In this document: one piece after another, positions 23,901-30,587 of the stretch
Layout of the letters: each line of letters opens with the position of its first letter
How positions within the stretch are numbered: the first letter of the stretch is position 1
From: Granulicella rosea
Lineage (GTDB): Bacteria > Acidobacteriota > Terriglobia > Terriglobales > Acidobacteriaceae
Assembly: GCF_900188085.1 (NCBI RefSeq)
Contig: NZ_FZOU01000001.1
Location: forward strand, 558,001 to 622,000
Length of the DNA stretch: 64,000 nucleotides
Direction of reading: 5' to 3'
Notes under the pieces: model-generated
What the model saw: the letters and a program-made list of their open reading frames with translations, nothing else
Told to the model about the DNA's origin: nothing
The model's database searches: none
Position numbers and translations under genes: made by a program

Positions 23901-25545
23901 GCCACAGTGCGAGTTCCTCTTCGCAGGCGGCTCGGGTTCTACCTGGCCGGCGACGGTTGGCTCGTACACGGCCACGCTGGGCACGGGCTCGAACGCACCC
24001 GCATGGGTGCAGGGCGGGCTTAGCTTCAACGCCTCGGCGAACAACTATGCCACGATCCCGGCGGGCTGCCTTGGCGGCGCGAAGACGATCCTGCTGGTGT
24101 ACACGACCGATCTCTCCCAGATGAACGGGAACGGAAACGGCTTCGGGCCGATCGTCTCAAGCGATGCACCCGGAACCTTCATCAACGTGCCGCCCTCGGC
24201 CCCACAGCAGGGTCCGGGATACCTCGTCGGTGCGAACCCGGTCTTCACCAGCACCGACCGCATCACCGGCACGGTAGCCGCATCGCTGACCTTCGACGCC
24301 ACCGCGCCGAAGGTCTATATCAACGGCGCGCGGCTTTCCTCGGGCAACTTCACGCCGGTGAACGGAACGCCCACGTCCTTCCCCGCAACCACGACGACGT
24401 GGCTCGGTGACGTTCAGGGTTCCAGCCTGTTCACCTGGGGCGGCACGTTGAGCGCCGTCATCGCGTTTCCCAGCGAGCTGAACTCGCTCCAGCAGGAGCA
24501 GGCGTTCGAGGCGGTTCAAGGTTCGCTGAAGCCGTACAGCGTGCTGCCCGAGGATCGCACCGACTACAGCCAGGGCGTGATCGTGGCGGACGGCGACTCG
24601 GTGCGCGAGACCTCGGTCTGCGCGTACCGCTATGCGTGCGCCATCACCGCGCAGGCGGTGGCGAGCCTTGGTCTGAACGTGCCGTTCTACAACATGGGTA
24701 AGGGTGGCGCAGCCTCGGCCGATCTGCTGGCCGCGTATCCCACGAAGATCGCGCCGGTCTTCAGCAAGTTCGGCCCCTCGCCGCGCGTGCTGATGCTCGA
24801 AGGCGGCATCAACGATATCGCGCACGGCGTCACCGACCCGAACGTGATCTTCACCAACCAGTACAACGAGTGCGCGCTGGCCGTACAGCAGGGCGCGGTC
24901 TGCAGCCTGACGACCGTACCGCCGAACGAGGCCTTCGACTCGACGCATGAGGCGGAGCGCCAGTCGTATAACCACCTCGTCGTCAACAGCGTACTGAACG
25001 GCCTTGTGCCGGCGGTCGCCGTCTCCGACTGGGCGGGCGACCCAGTAATGGGCAACCTGAACACCCCGGCCAATACGCTGTATTACAGCGATGGCACGCA
25101 CCCCACCGCCACCGGAGCGCCGATCTTCGCGCGGTACGATGCGCTGGCGCTGCACCGTCTGCTCAGCCCTTCGACGCCCTACTGGATGAAGGTCAACGTC
25201 AACCCGGTCGCGTTCGTCGGCATCAACAGCACGACGTACACGATGCCTCTGCTGCAGTTGATGCCGAAGGAAAAGGTCTGCGGCGTCACGCCCAATGCGA
25301 CCGCCGCGATGGCGGGTACGGGCATCACGGCCCTTACCTTCAACACCGGCAACTCGCTCGCAGGCGCGACAACCTACGGCAGCGCGTTCAACGCAGCAAC
25401 CGTCAACTCGGTCGACTATCCCGCAGCGGCAAACGTTCCGGGCAACGGCGTGATTCAGGCAAGCTGGACCGCCACGGGCGCCAACCTGAGCGCGATCAAT
25501 GCAGGCTCGGTCGACGTGAACATCTGTGTGGTGACACAGCCGTAA
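20926..25545 (+). CDS. Exported fibre-like protein with SGNH hydrolase domain
   Basis: 1539 aa; the ATG is preceded by GAGGAGGG. Residues 1-28 look like a signal sequence (RRK, then a VEVLLALSLLLG core, AQA cleavage site). The WTLVEVLLALSLLLG stretch also resembles a prepilin N-terminus, but the residue before it is Ser rather than Gly. Residues 165-205 match tail-fibre repeats (TGDTMTGPLVLP, then ALQASDKQYVD). A long beta-rich middle and a concanavalin-like region (about 1010-1190) follow. A GDSL/SGNH esterase domain has GDS at 1223-1225, GGIND at 1293-1297 and DGTH at 1389-1392 (catalytic S, N, D/H all present). It has about 18 cysteines, many in short CxxC/CxxxC-like spacings, suggesting disulfides outside the cytoplasm. 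Confidence 0.7.
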   Translation: MGLRRKSWTLVEVLLALSLLLGVSYAQAPTTQVTETVYHADGTAAAGTLLVSWPSFTAASGASVPAGSTSVTIGAGGAMTASLVPNAGATPIGSFYTVVYHLDDGSTTREYWVVPVSAYPVQVSAIKSSVLPLSVAMQTVSKSYVDTAIATAMTGHPLDSSTPYVLKTGDTMTGPLVLPGDPTSALQASDKQYVDEQAAALTAGLAQKVSTLPTSTQTVSQPLGTTLAVNDLNGVQYASQSVSSAGNDGIANATADADCASGCAVVAEPTYGGTEAVAPATWNAQTHVTDLRGGAVVDTFLNPENPHAGGVETAATVHVVSTRSSAGLKATEGVAEPFSLGLSVQQEGLAGGSNLFPQQIQGSVPYFKTTYTATQVTGVQHTLGQHVLAGFSQTCYAVGDCLLGGQLLVSSGGFRDDADEATHPFDLQYSEDTQVFDGTCASGCTTGSTSVQVTATAGAGTQGEGRYLIDTNPAKVLTSGTLTGGSNTDPLSGGIARQPSATFSGTSFPVSVLMETAQLIPTQANDVRPGTVTVQMATSGVPAGFQTNTAALPTASGVACVTDAAVNDGRPLNYEMAAYTTIDGSHLSLTLNKAHANGATVAVGGLCGYGLEQTVDTLNGIRQVFPVVASTSATTLLYAGGQTAIVGVQSNTSAYLNVNASIASVSRSSNVVTVTTAGNLPVDVSGLTLTIAGVSDSSFNGSFAVTSTGPNTFTFAQSGGNATSTGGAATVVTGGYALYPMAEVLGVFNTATKAVDGQFTLAANNVAWAAGDTVEQPHYFQESVLADTAFVQQFAPRPTRVGVAGIAYAGNNGPGLTGWQINNTASSSLYLGNGGTHTAPDSAYQALGVWNRTMSLEAGERAAFAVHCNSHGCGKWNSAYNLFELDSNVGVDTVGYTPTTSTLSFNLRGTQYGLSPTSLTAGTINASTINATTINAGVVTGAIPASNLPVFLASGAGHAQGAVPDPGATASATRFLREDGTWSTLAPALPVTPQCEFLFAGGSGSTWPATVGSYTATLGTGSNAPAWVQGGLSFNASANNYATIPAGCLGGAKTILLVYTTDLSQMNGNGNGFGPIVSSDAPGTFINVPPSAPQQGPGYLVGANPVFTSTDRITGTVAASLTFDATAPKVYINGARLSSGNFTPVNGTPTSFPATTTTWLGDVQGSSLFTWGGTLSAVIAFPSELNSLQQEQAFEAVQGSLKPYSVLPEDRTDYSQGVIVADGDSVRETSVCAYRYACAITAQAVASLGLNVPFYNMGKGGAASADLLAAYPTKIAPVFSKFGPSPRVLMLEGGINDIAHGVTDPNVIFTNQYNECALAVQQGAVCSLTTVPPNEAFDSTHEAERQSYNHLVVNSVLNGLVPAVAVSDWAGDPVMGNLNTPANTLYYSDGTHPTATGAPIFARYDALALHRLLSPSTPYWMKVNVNPVAFVGINSTTYTMPLLQLMPKEKVCGVTPNATAAMAGTGITALTFNTGNSLAGATTYGSAFNAATVNSVDYPAAANVPGNGVIQASWTATGANLSAINAGSVDVNICVVTQP

Positions 25546-25559
25546 GAACCTGTTCAACA

Positions 25560-25672
25560 TGCTCGGTTGCCCCATCCTTTCGGCTTCATCGAAAGGGTGG
25601 GATGCACACCGTTTGAGCGGTCTACGTCCCACCCTTTGCTCAAAATCGAGCAAAGAATGGGGCGCCCGGGCA
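25560..25672. repeat. Family C inverted pair upstream of terminase
   Basis: GTTGCCCCATCCTTTCG...GAAAGGGTGGGATGC and CGTCCCACCCTTTGCTC...AAAGAATGGGGCGCCC. The terminase frame stays open through this repeat, giving an artificial upstream ATG. Confidence 0.75.
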
Positions 25673-25698
25673 TTGGGTTGGAGGAACCAGAGGACGAT

Positions 25699-27189
25699 GT
25701 GGAGGAACACAAGCTGGGGCTGGAGGACCTGCTCGCCTGGGGTAAGCTCCTGCGCGAGCGGAAAGAGATCGATGGCGCGCCGGCCGGGATTCACCTGGCC
25801 GGCGAGTACCTGAACGTGAGGCTGAAGACCGGCGAGCTGGCCCCGCTGCATGCGAATACGGCGCAACGGCTGTATGAGCAGCGGCGGGGCCGCGGTAACA
25901 TCGTACTGAAGGCAAGACAGATGGGCATGACCACCTGGATCGCGGGGCAGTATTTTCTGCGCACGATCACCCAGGAGGGTGTGATGACCGTACAGGTGGC
26001 CCAGACCATCGAGGCCGCCCAGAGCATCTTCCGGATGGTGCAGCGCATGTGGGAGAACCTGCCCGAAGAGCTGCGCACCGGACCGTTGAAACGCAGCCGC
26101 AATAACATCGGGCAGATGTCTTTCCCGGCGCTCGACAGCGAGTTTCGCGTGGTGAGCGCGTCGGACGAGAACGCCGGACGCGGCCTGACGATCCACCACC
26201 TGCACTGCAGCGAGGTGAGCCGCTGGCCGCGCGACGCCTCGGCCACGCTGGCCGGGCTGCGCGCGGCGCTGACGCCGGACGGCGAGATCTGTCTCGAGTC
26301 CACGCCGAACGGCGCCTATGGCTGCTTCTACGAGGAGTGGATGCGGGCCTCGGGCAACGGGCCTGAAGAGAGTCTGGTCCAGCACTTCTTTCCCTGGTGG
26401 CTGGAGCCGGCGTATGTATCCACAGCGGTTACAGATATGAACGTAGCCGAGCTGGAGTTGATGAACCGGCACGGTCTGTCGGCGGGCCAGATCGGCTTTC
26501 GCCGCACGCTCGAACAGCGCTACCACGGGCTGCGCGCGCAGGAGTTCGCCGAGGACGCGGTGAGCTGCTTCAAGTCCAGCGGCGACTGCTGCTTCGAGGT
26601 CGAGGCGGTCGAGCAGCGTCTGCGGGCGCTGGGCGGACCGGTGCAGACGAAGCGAGGCGGCGCGCTGCTGGTGTGGCTGCCGCCGGTTCCGGGCAAAGGC
26701 TACATCGTCGCGGTGGATACGGCGGGCGGCGGCCCGGACGGCGACTACGCCGCGATGCAGGTGATCGAACGTACGACCGGCATGCAGTGCGCGGAGCTGC
26801 GGCAGCGGCTCTCGCTGATCGAGACGGCGAAGCAGGCGGCGGCGCTGGCGCGGGAGTACAACAACGCGCTGCTGGTGGTGGAACGCAACAACCACGGGCC
26901 CGCCGTGCTGGCGAACCTGGAGTCCACGGAGCGTTACGAGCGCGTCTACGAACGCGACGGCGTGCCCGGCTGGCTGACGACGGCGAACAGCAAACCCGCC
27001 GCCATCAGCCGGATGAGCACGCTGCTGTCGGAGTCGCCGCAGCTCTTCCAGAGCAGACGCCTGCTGGAGGAGTGCCGCAGCTTCGTCACCTTCGCGGGCG
27101 GGCGCACGGGCGCGGCCAACGGCTCGCACGACGACTGCCTGATGGCGATGGCGATCGCGCAGGCGGTGCGGGCGGAGATGCACAGGTAG
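25699..27189 (+). CDS. Terminase large subunit
   Basis: 496 aa from a GTG preceded by AGAGGA. Earlier ATGs lie in the family C repeat and are not favoured, but the start is uncertain. ATPase: Walker A-like KARQMGMT (residues 71-78), a Walker B/catalytic SE at 171-172 in HCSEVSRWP, and the coupling-like STPNGA segment. Nuclease: D340 in VAVDTAGGGPDGD, E395 in VVERNNHG, and D478 in HDDCLMA. This is the motor that would package DNA into heads. No small-terminase gene was recognised beside it. Confidence 0.85.
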   Translation: MEEHKLGLEDLLAWGKLLRERKEIDGAPAGIHLAGEYLNVRLKTGELAPLHANTAQRLYEQRRGRGNIVLKARQMGMTTWIAGQYFLRTITQEGVMTVQVAQTIEAAQSIFRMVQRMWENLPEELRTGPLKRSRNNIGQMSFPALDSEFRVVSASDENAGRGLTIHHLHCSEVSRWPRDASATLAGLRAALTPDGEICLESTPNGAYGCFYEEWMRASGNGPEESLVQHFFPWWLEPAYVSTAVTDMNVAELELMNRHGLSAGQIGFRRTLEQRYHGLRAQEFAEDAVSCFKSSGDCCFEVEAVEQRLRALGGPVQTKRGGALLVWLPPVPGKGYIVAVDTAGGGPDGDYAAMQVIERTTGMQCAELRQRLSLIETAKQAAALAREYNNALLVVERNNHGPAVLANLESTERYERVYERDGVPGWLTTANSKPAAISRMSTLLSESPQLFQSRRLLEECRSFVTFAGGRTGAANGSHDDCLMAMAIAQAVRAEMHR

Positions 27190-27242
27190 CCTGGGCGTCC
27201 CAATCCTGACAACGGCGCGAAGGTTGGGGCGCCCGGGCATTT
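27190..27242. repeat. Family C diverged unit
   Basis: GGGCGTCCCAATCCTG...GAAGGTTGGGGCGCCC, between the terminase and the HipA-like gene. It is more decayed than other copies. Confidence 0.6.
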
Positions 27243-27323
27243 CCCGAAACGGGAAGATTTCCAGCGATAGGCGAACGGCCCGATCCACCCCGTGCAGTAT
27301 GCTTGCTCCGAGGGCTTCGGACG

Positions 27324-28184
27324 TTGGCGGTACTGGCGGTACAGGCGATTCGCAGGATGCGGGGCGGCGCGCAGAGCCAGTTGATGCTCGGCGCGGATGG
27401 CCGCCTGTGGGTGGTGAAGTTTCAGAACAATCCGCAGCATCTGCGCGTGCTGGCGAACGAGCTGATCGCGACCCGCCTGGCCGAGGCGGTGGGCCTGACC
27501 GTGCCGGCCTGCGACGTGGTCGAGGTGACGGACTGGCTGATCGCGAACACGCCCGACATGCAGATGCAGCTCGGCCGCGGGGTGCGCGCGCCATGCCATG
27601 CGGGGCTGCAGTTCGGGTCGCGCTATGTGGGCGGGCTGATGCCGGGGCAGGTGGTGGACTACCTGCCCGAGTCCCAGATGGACGAGCTGCGCAACCTGGC
27701 CGAGTTCGCCGGGATGCTGTGCGTGGACAAGTGGGCGGGCAACTGCAACGGCCGCCAGGCGGTGTACGAGCGGCGCCAGCGCGAGCGCAAGTATCGCGCC
27801 ACGTTCATCGACCAGGGCTTCTGCTTCAATGCGGGCGAGTGGAGCTTCCCGGATATCCCGCTGCGCGGCGTGTATGCACGCAACCACGTGTATGCGACCG
27901 TGTCGGGTTGGGAGAGCTTCGAGCCCTGGCTGACGCGCGTGGAGGAGTTCGACGCGCGCAAGCTGTGGGCCATCGCCGAGGCCGTGCCGCCGGAGTGGTA
28001 CGGCGGCGACACGGGCGAGATCGAACGGCTGATGGAGCAGATGGTGAAGCGCCGAGCAAGGGTGCGCGAGCTGATCGCCGCCTTTCGGGATTCGAACCGT
28101 GAGCCGTTTCCGCGCTGGACGGGAACCACCGTGGCGATGCGTTCGTTCCACGGCATCGAACGGGCTGGCGGGTTGGTGATGTAA
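27324..28184 (+). CDS. HipA-like kinase (HipA_2 family)
   Basis: 286 aa from a TTG preceded by GAGGG. An alternative TTG lies at 27303 and an ATG 11 codons further in. The family's N-terminus (IRRMRGGAQSQLML...VVKFQNNPQHLRVLANE) supports the present choice, with K32 as the nucleotide-binding lysine. The catalytic loop VDKWAGNCNGRQ (D135, N140) and metal-binding IDQGFCF (D163) are intact, so it is probably an active Ser/Thr kinase. HipA proper phosphorylates glutamyl-tRNA synthetase; the target here is unknown. No HipB-like HTH antitoxin is present. It is paired with a DUF3037 gene and lies between terminase and portal. Confidence 0.8.
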   Translation: MAVLAVQAIRRMRGGAQSQLMLGADGRLWVVKFQNNPQHLRVLANELIATRLAEAVGLTVPACDVVEVTDWLIANTPDMQMQLGRGVRAPCHAGLQFGSRYVGGLMPGQVVDYLPESQMDELRNLAEFAGMLCVDKWAGNCNGRQAVYERRQRERKYRATFIDQGFCFNAGEWSFPDIPLRGVYARNHVYATVSGWESFEPWLTRVEEFDARKLWAIAEAVPPEWYGGDTGEIERLMEQMVKRRARVRELIAAFRDSNREPFPRWTGTTVAMRSFHGIERAGGLVM

Positions 28185-28197
28185 GGGGAGGGTTGCG

Positions 28198-29061
28198 GTG
28201 GCGGAGCGTCTGCCGTGCGAGTTCTTCCTGATCCGGTATGTGCCGGATACGGTGAAGGGCGAGTTCGTGAACATCGGGGTGGTGCTGCGCGAGGCCGGCC
28301 TGGCGGGCGCGAGCGGCGCCGTGCCCGCCGTCCGCTCGGCCGTGCGGTTCACCCGCGACTGGGCGCGCGTGCGCTGCATGGACGCGGACGCCGACACCGA
28401 GATGCTCGAAGCGCTGGAGCAGGAGGTGGGGCGGCGTCTCGAACGCGGGGTCAGCTCCCTCGATCCGAAGCATGTGCTCGACACGTTCGAGGACGGGCTG
28501 TCGAACTCGATCCAGATCACCGAGGGGCGGGCTACCCTGGCCGAAAACTTCGCGGCCGAGCTGGACCAGTTGATGACGCTCTACGTCGAACCGCTGAAGG
28601 TCGCGCGCATTCGCGCGAAGAGTGGGCGCGCGACGATCTCGGGCGCGATCCGCACGGAGTTCGAGCGGGCCGGCGTGTGGGGCGCGATGCGCAAACGCAT
28701 TCCGGCCGCGCAGTACACCTCGGCGGGCGATCCGCTGAAGATCGACTGCGGCTATCGCTGGGATGCAGGGCCGGTCGTGCGGATGTTCCAGGCGGTCTCG
28801 CTCGAAGGCGATGTGGAGGCGGCCAAGGGGCTGGCCTTCTCCGCCCCGCAGTTGCGCGACGGCGTGGAACGGATCGAAGGTTCCGCGCTGGAGCTGACGG
28901 CGGTGATCGAGGCGCTGCGCGGCGGCGGCTTCGAGAATGAAGAAGCCGAGGAACGCTACCAGTTCGGCGTGGCGACGCTGGAGCGGCAGGCCATCCGCGT
29001 GGTCACGGTGAACGATCTGGCGCGGGCGGCCCAGACGGCGCGGCGGGAGCTTGGATTTTAG
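28198..29061 (+). CDS. DUF3037 protein, partner of the HipA-like kinase
   Basis: 287 aa from a GTG with GGGGAGGG before it. The opening CEFFLIRYVPDTVKGEFVNIGVVL is the DUF3037 signature. The rest is helical with an ESRxY-free, Leu/Ala-rich C-terminus. DUF3037 genes commonly follow HipA_2-family kinases (recollection), suggesting that the two proteins form a toxin/partner or kinase/substrate pair. It is 13 nt after the kinase stop, in one operon with it. Biochemical function is unknown. Confidence 0.75.
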   Translation: MAERLPCEFFLIRYVPDTVKGEFVNIGVVLREAGLAGASGAVPAVRSAVRFTRDWARVRCMDADADTEMLEALEQEVGRRLERGVSSLDPKHVLDTFEDGLSNSIQITEGRATLAENFAAELDQLMTLYVEPLKVARIRAKSGRATISGAIRTEFERAGVWGAMRKRIPAAQYTSAGDPLKIDCGYRWDAGPVVRMFQAVSLEGDVEAAKGLAFSAPQLRDGVERIEGSALELTAVIEALRGGGFENEEAEERYQFGVATLERQAIRVVTVNDLARAAQTARRELGF

Positions 29062-29090
29062 CTTTTGCGCTTCATGGAACGACTACAACC

Positions 29091-29224
29091 GCTCGTCATC
29101 CTGAACGCAGTGAAGGACCCCCGTATTGGTCTTTGCTCTTGCGGTTGTCCTCCTTCCAGCGAGGACAAAAGCAACGACAAACGCCAATACGGGGGTCCTT
29201 CGCTCCGCTCAGGATGACGAGCTT
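29091..29224. repeat. Family A complete unit
   Basis: CGTCATCCTGAACGCAGTGAAG...GACCCCCGTATTGG and GCCAATACGGGGGTCCTTCG...AGGATGACGAGC, inverted, between the DUF3037 gene and the portal gene. The remaining ~110 nt before the portal gene hold only a CACGGAGGTG Shine-Dalgarno region. Confidence 0.85.
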
Positions 29225-29345
29225 CTTAGGTAGAACAAACGATCTGTAAAGCGAGCATTTGGATGTTGGATGAGAGATTCAGGGGCGTGGCCAATGGCTG
29301 CACCCCTTTCATTTTGCAATCGACTTTTTTGCACGGAGGTGCGGC

Positions 29346-30587
29346 ATGGGTTTTGTGGAACGTGTGACAGAGGTTTGGCAGGGGCTGGCGGGTGTGAAGG
29401 CGGCCAACGGCGCCAGGAAGACGGCGGCGCTGCCCTCGATCCTGACGCCCTACACAGCGGGCGGACGCAACGGCGCGGCGGCGACGCCCAAGCCGACCGC
29501 GGTCAACCTGCGGCGGTTCGCGGAGACGCCCGTCGCCAGGCGCGCCATCAACATCGTGAAGGACCGCATCGCCAGCATGGACTGGCAGGTGCGCGTGCGG
29601 CGCGGTTGCACGGCGCCCGAGGATGCGCAGGCCAAGATGGAAGCCCTGCGCATGTGTCTCGAAGAGCCGAACGCGTCGGACAGCTTCCGCACGCTCTTCG
29701 AGCAGGTGCTCGAGGACATCCTGGTCGGCGGCTTCGGCGCGATCGAGATGGAGGCCACCGGCGATCCGGCGCGGCCCTTCGAGCTCTACGCGGTCGACGG
29801 CGCGACGATCCAGATCGACAGCCGCTGGTCGGGAGATCCGGCTACGCCCAGGTATACGCAGAGCGCGGGCCTCGCCGGAACGGGCGCGCAGGTGCCGCTG
29901 CTCGACGACGAGCTGATGTACATCCGGCTGAATCCGCGCACGCACACGCCCTTCGGCCTGGGGCGGCTGGAGGTCGCGTTCGAGACCGTGAATCAGTTCC
30001 TGAGCGCCAACCGCTACGCCGGCCGGCTCGCCTCGAACTCGGTCGTCCAGTACGCGCTGTGGCTGAACGAGGCCACGCCCGAGCAGCACGACCGCCTCAT
30101 CCGCTGGTGGCAGGACGAGATCGAAGGCACCGGCCGCGTGCCGCTGCTGAGCTGCGAGCAGAAGCCCGAGGTGCTGCGCTTCGCCGGCGGCACCGACGCC
30201 GATCTGCGCATCGCCTGGCAGGAGTTCCTGCTGCGCATGATCGCCAACGCCTTCGACCTGCCGCCGATGCTGCTCGGCCTGACCGGCGACGTGAACAAGT
30301 CGACCGCCGGCGAGATGGCCGACGACGCCTTCCAGTCCGCCATCGTACCCGTCGCGAAGCTGCTCGCCGGACACATCACGCGCGACCTCTTCGCCAAACG
30401 GCTGGGCTGGCGCGAGTTCGAGTTCGCCTTCAACGAGCTCGAAAGCCGCAATGAGATGGAAGAGGTGCAGATCCAGGTGCAACTGCTCAACGCCAAGGTC
30501 ATCACAGTGGACGAGGTGCGCGCGGCGCGTGGGCTTGCGCCTTTGACGCCTGCTCCCGAACCGGCTCCAGTTGAGGAGGCAGCTTGA
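29346..30587 (+). CDS. Phage portal protein
   Basis: 413 aa with GGAGG before the ATG. It belongs to the HK97-like portal family. Visible features are NIVKDRIASMDWQVRVRRG, LVGGFGAIEMEA, the helical stem region FGLGRLEVAFETVNQFLSAN, and the conserved MIANAFDLPPMLLGLTGDVNKSTAGEM near the end. Portals form the dodecameric DNA gate at one capsid vertex. It lies downstream of the terminase and the HipA/DUF3037 pair, but ~11 kb after the capsid gene, an inverted order compared with most tailed phages. The stop overlaps the next start. Confidence 0.9.
   Translation: MGFVERVTEVWQGLAGVKAANGARKTAALPSILTPYTAGGRNGAAATPKPTAVNLRRFAETPVARRAINIVKDRIASMDWQVRVRRGCTAPEDAQAKMEALRMCLEEPNASDSFRTLFEQVLEDILVGGFGAIEMEATGDPARPFELYAVDGATIQIDSRWSGDPATPRYTQSAGLAGTGAQVPLLDDELMYIRLNPRTHTPFGLGRLEVAFETVNQFLSANRYAGRLASNSVVQYALWLNEATPEQHDRLIRWWQDEIEGTGRVPLLSCEQKPEVLRFAGGTDADLRIAWQEFLLRMIANAFDLPPMLLGLTGDVNKSTAGEMADDAFQSAIVPVAKLLAGHITRDLFAKRLGWREFEFAFNELESRNEMEEVQIQVQLLNAKVITVDEVRAARGLAPLTPAPEPAPVEEAA

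Noticed and set aside
24157-27594. 1145-codon open frame on the minus strand
   Set aside because: Shadow spanning two real plus-strand genes and a repeat; no Shine-Dalgarno sequence, no recognisable domain.
1240-29224. Possible CRISPR array from the repeated palindromes
   Set aside because: Copies are dispersed, not at regular spacing, and lack unique spacers and cas genes.
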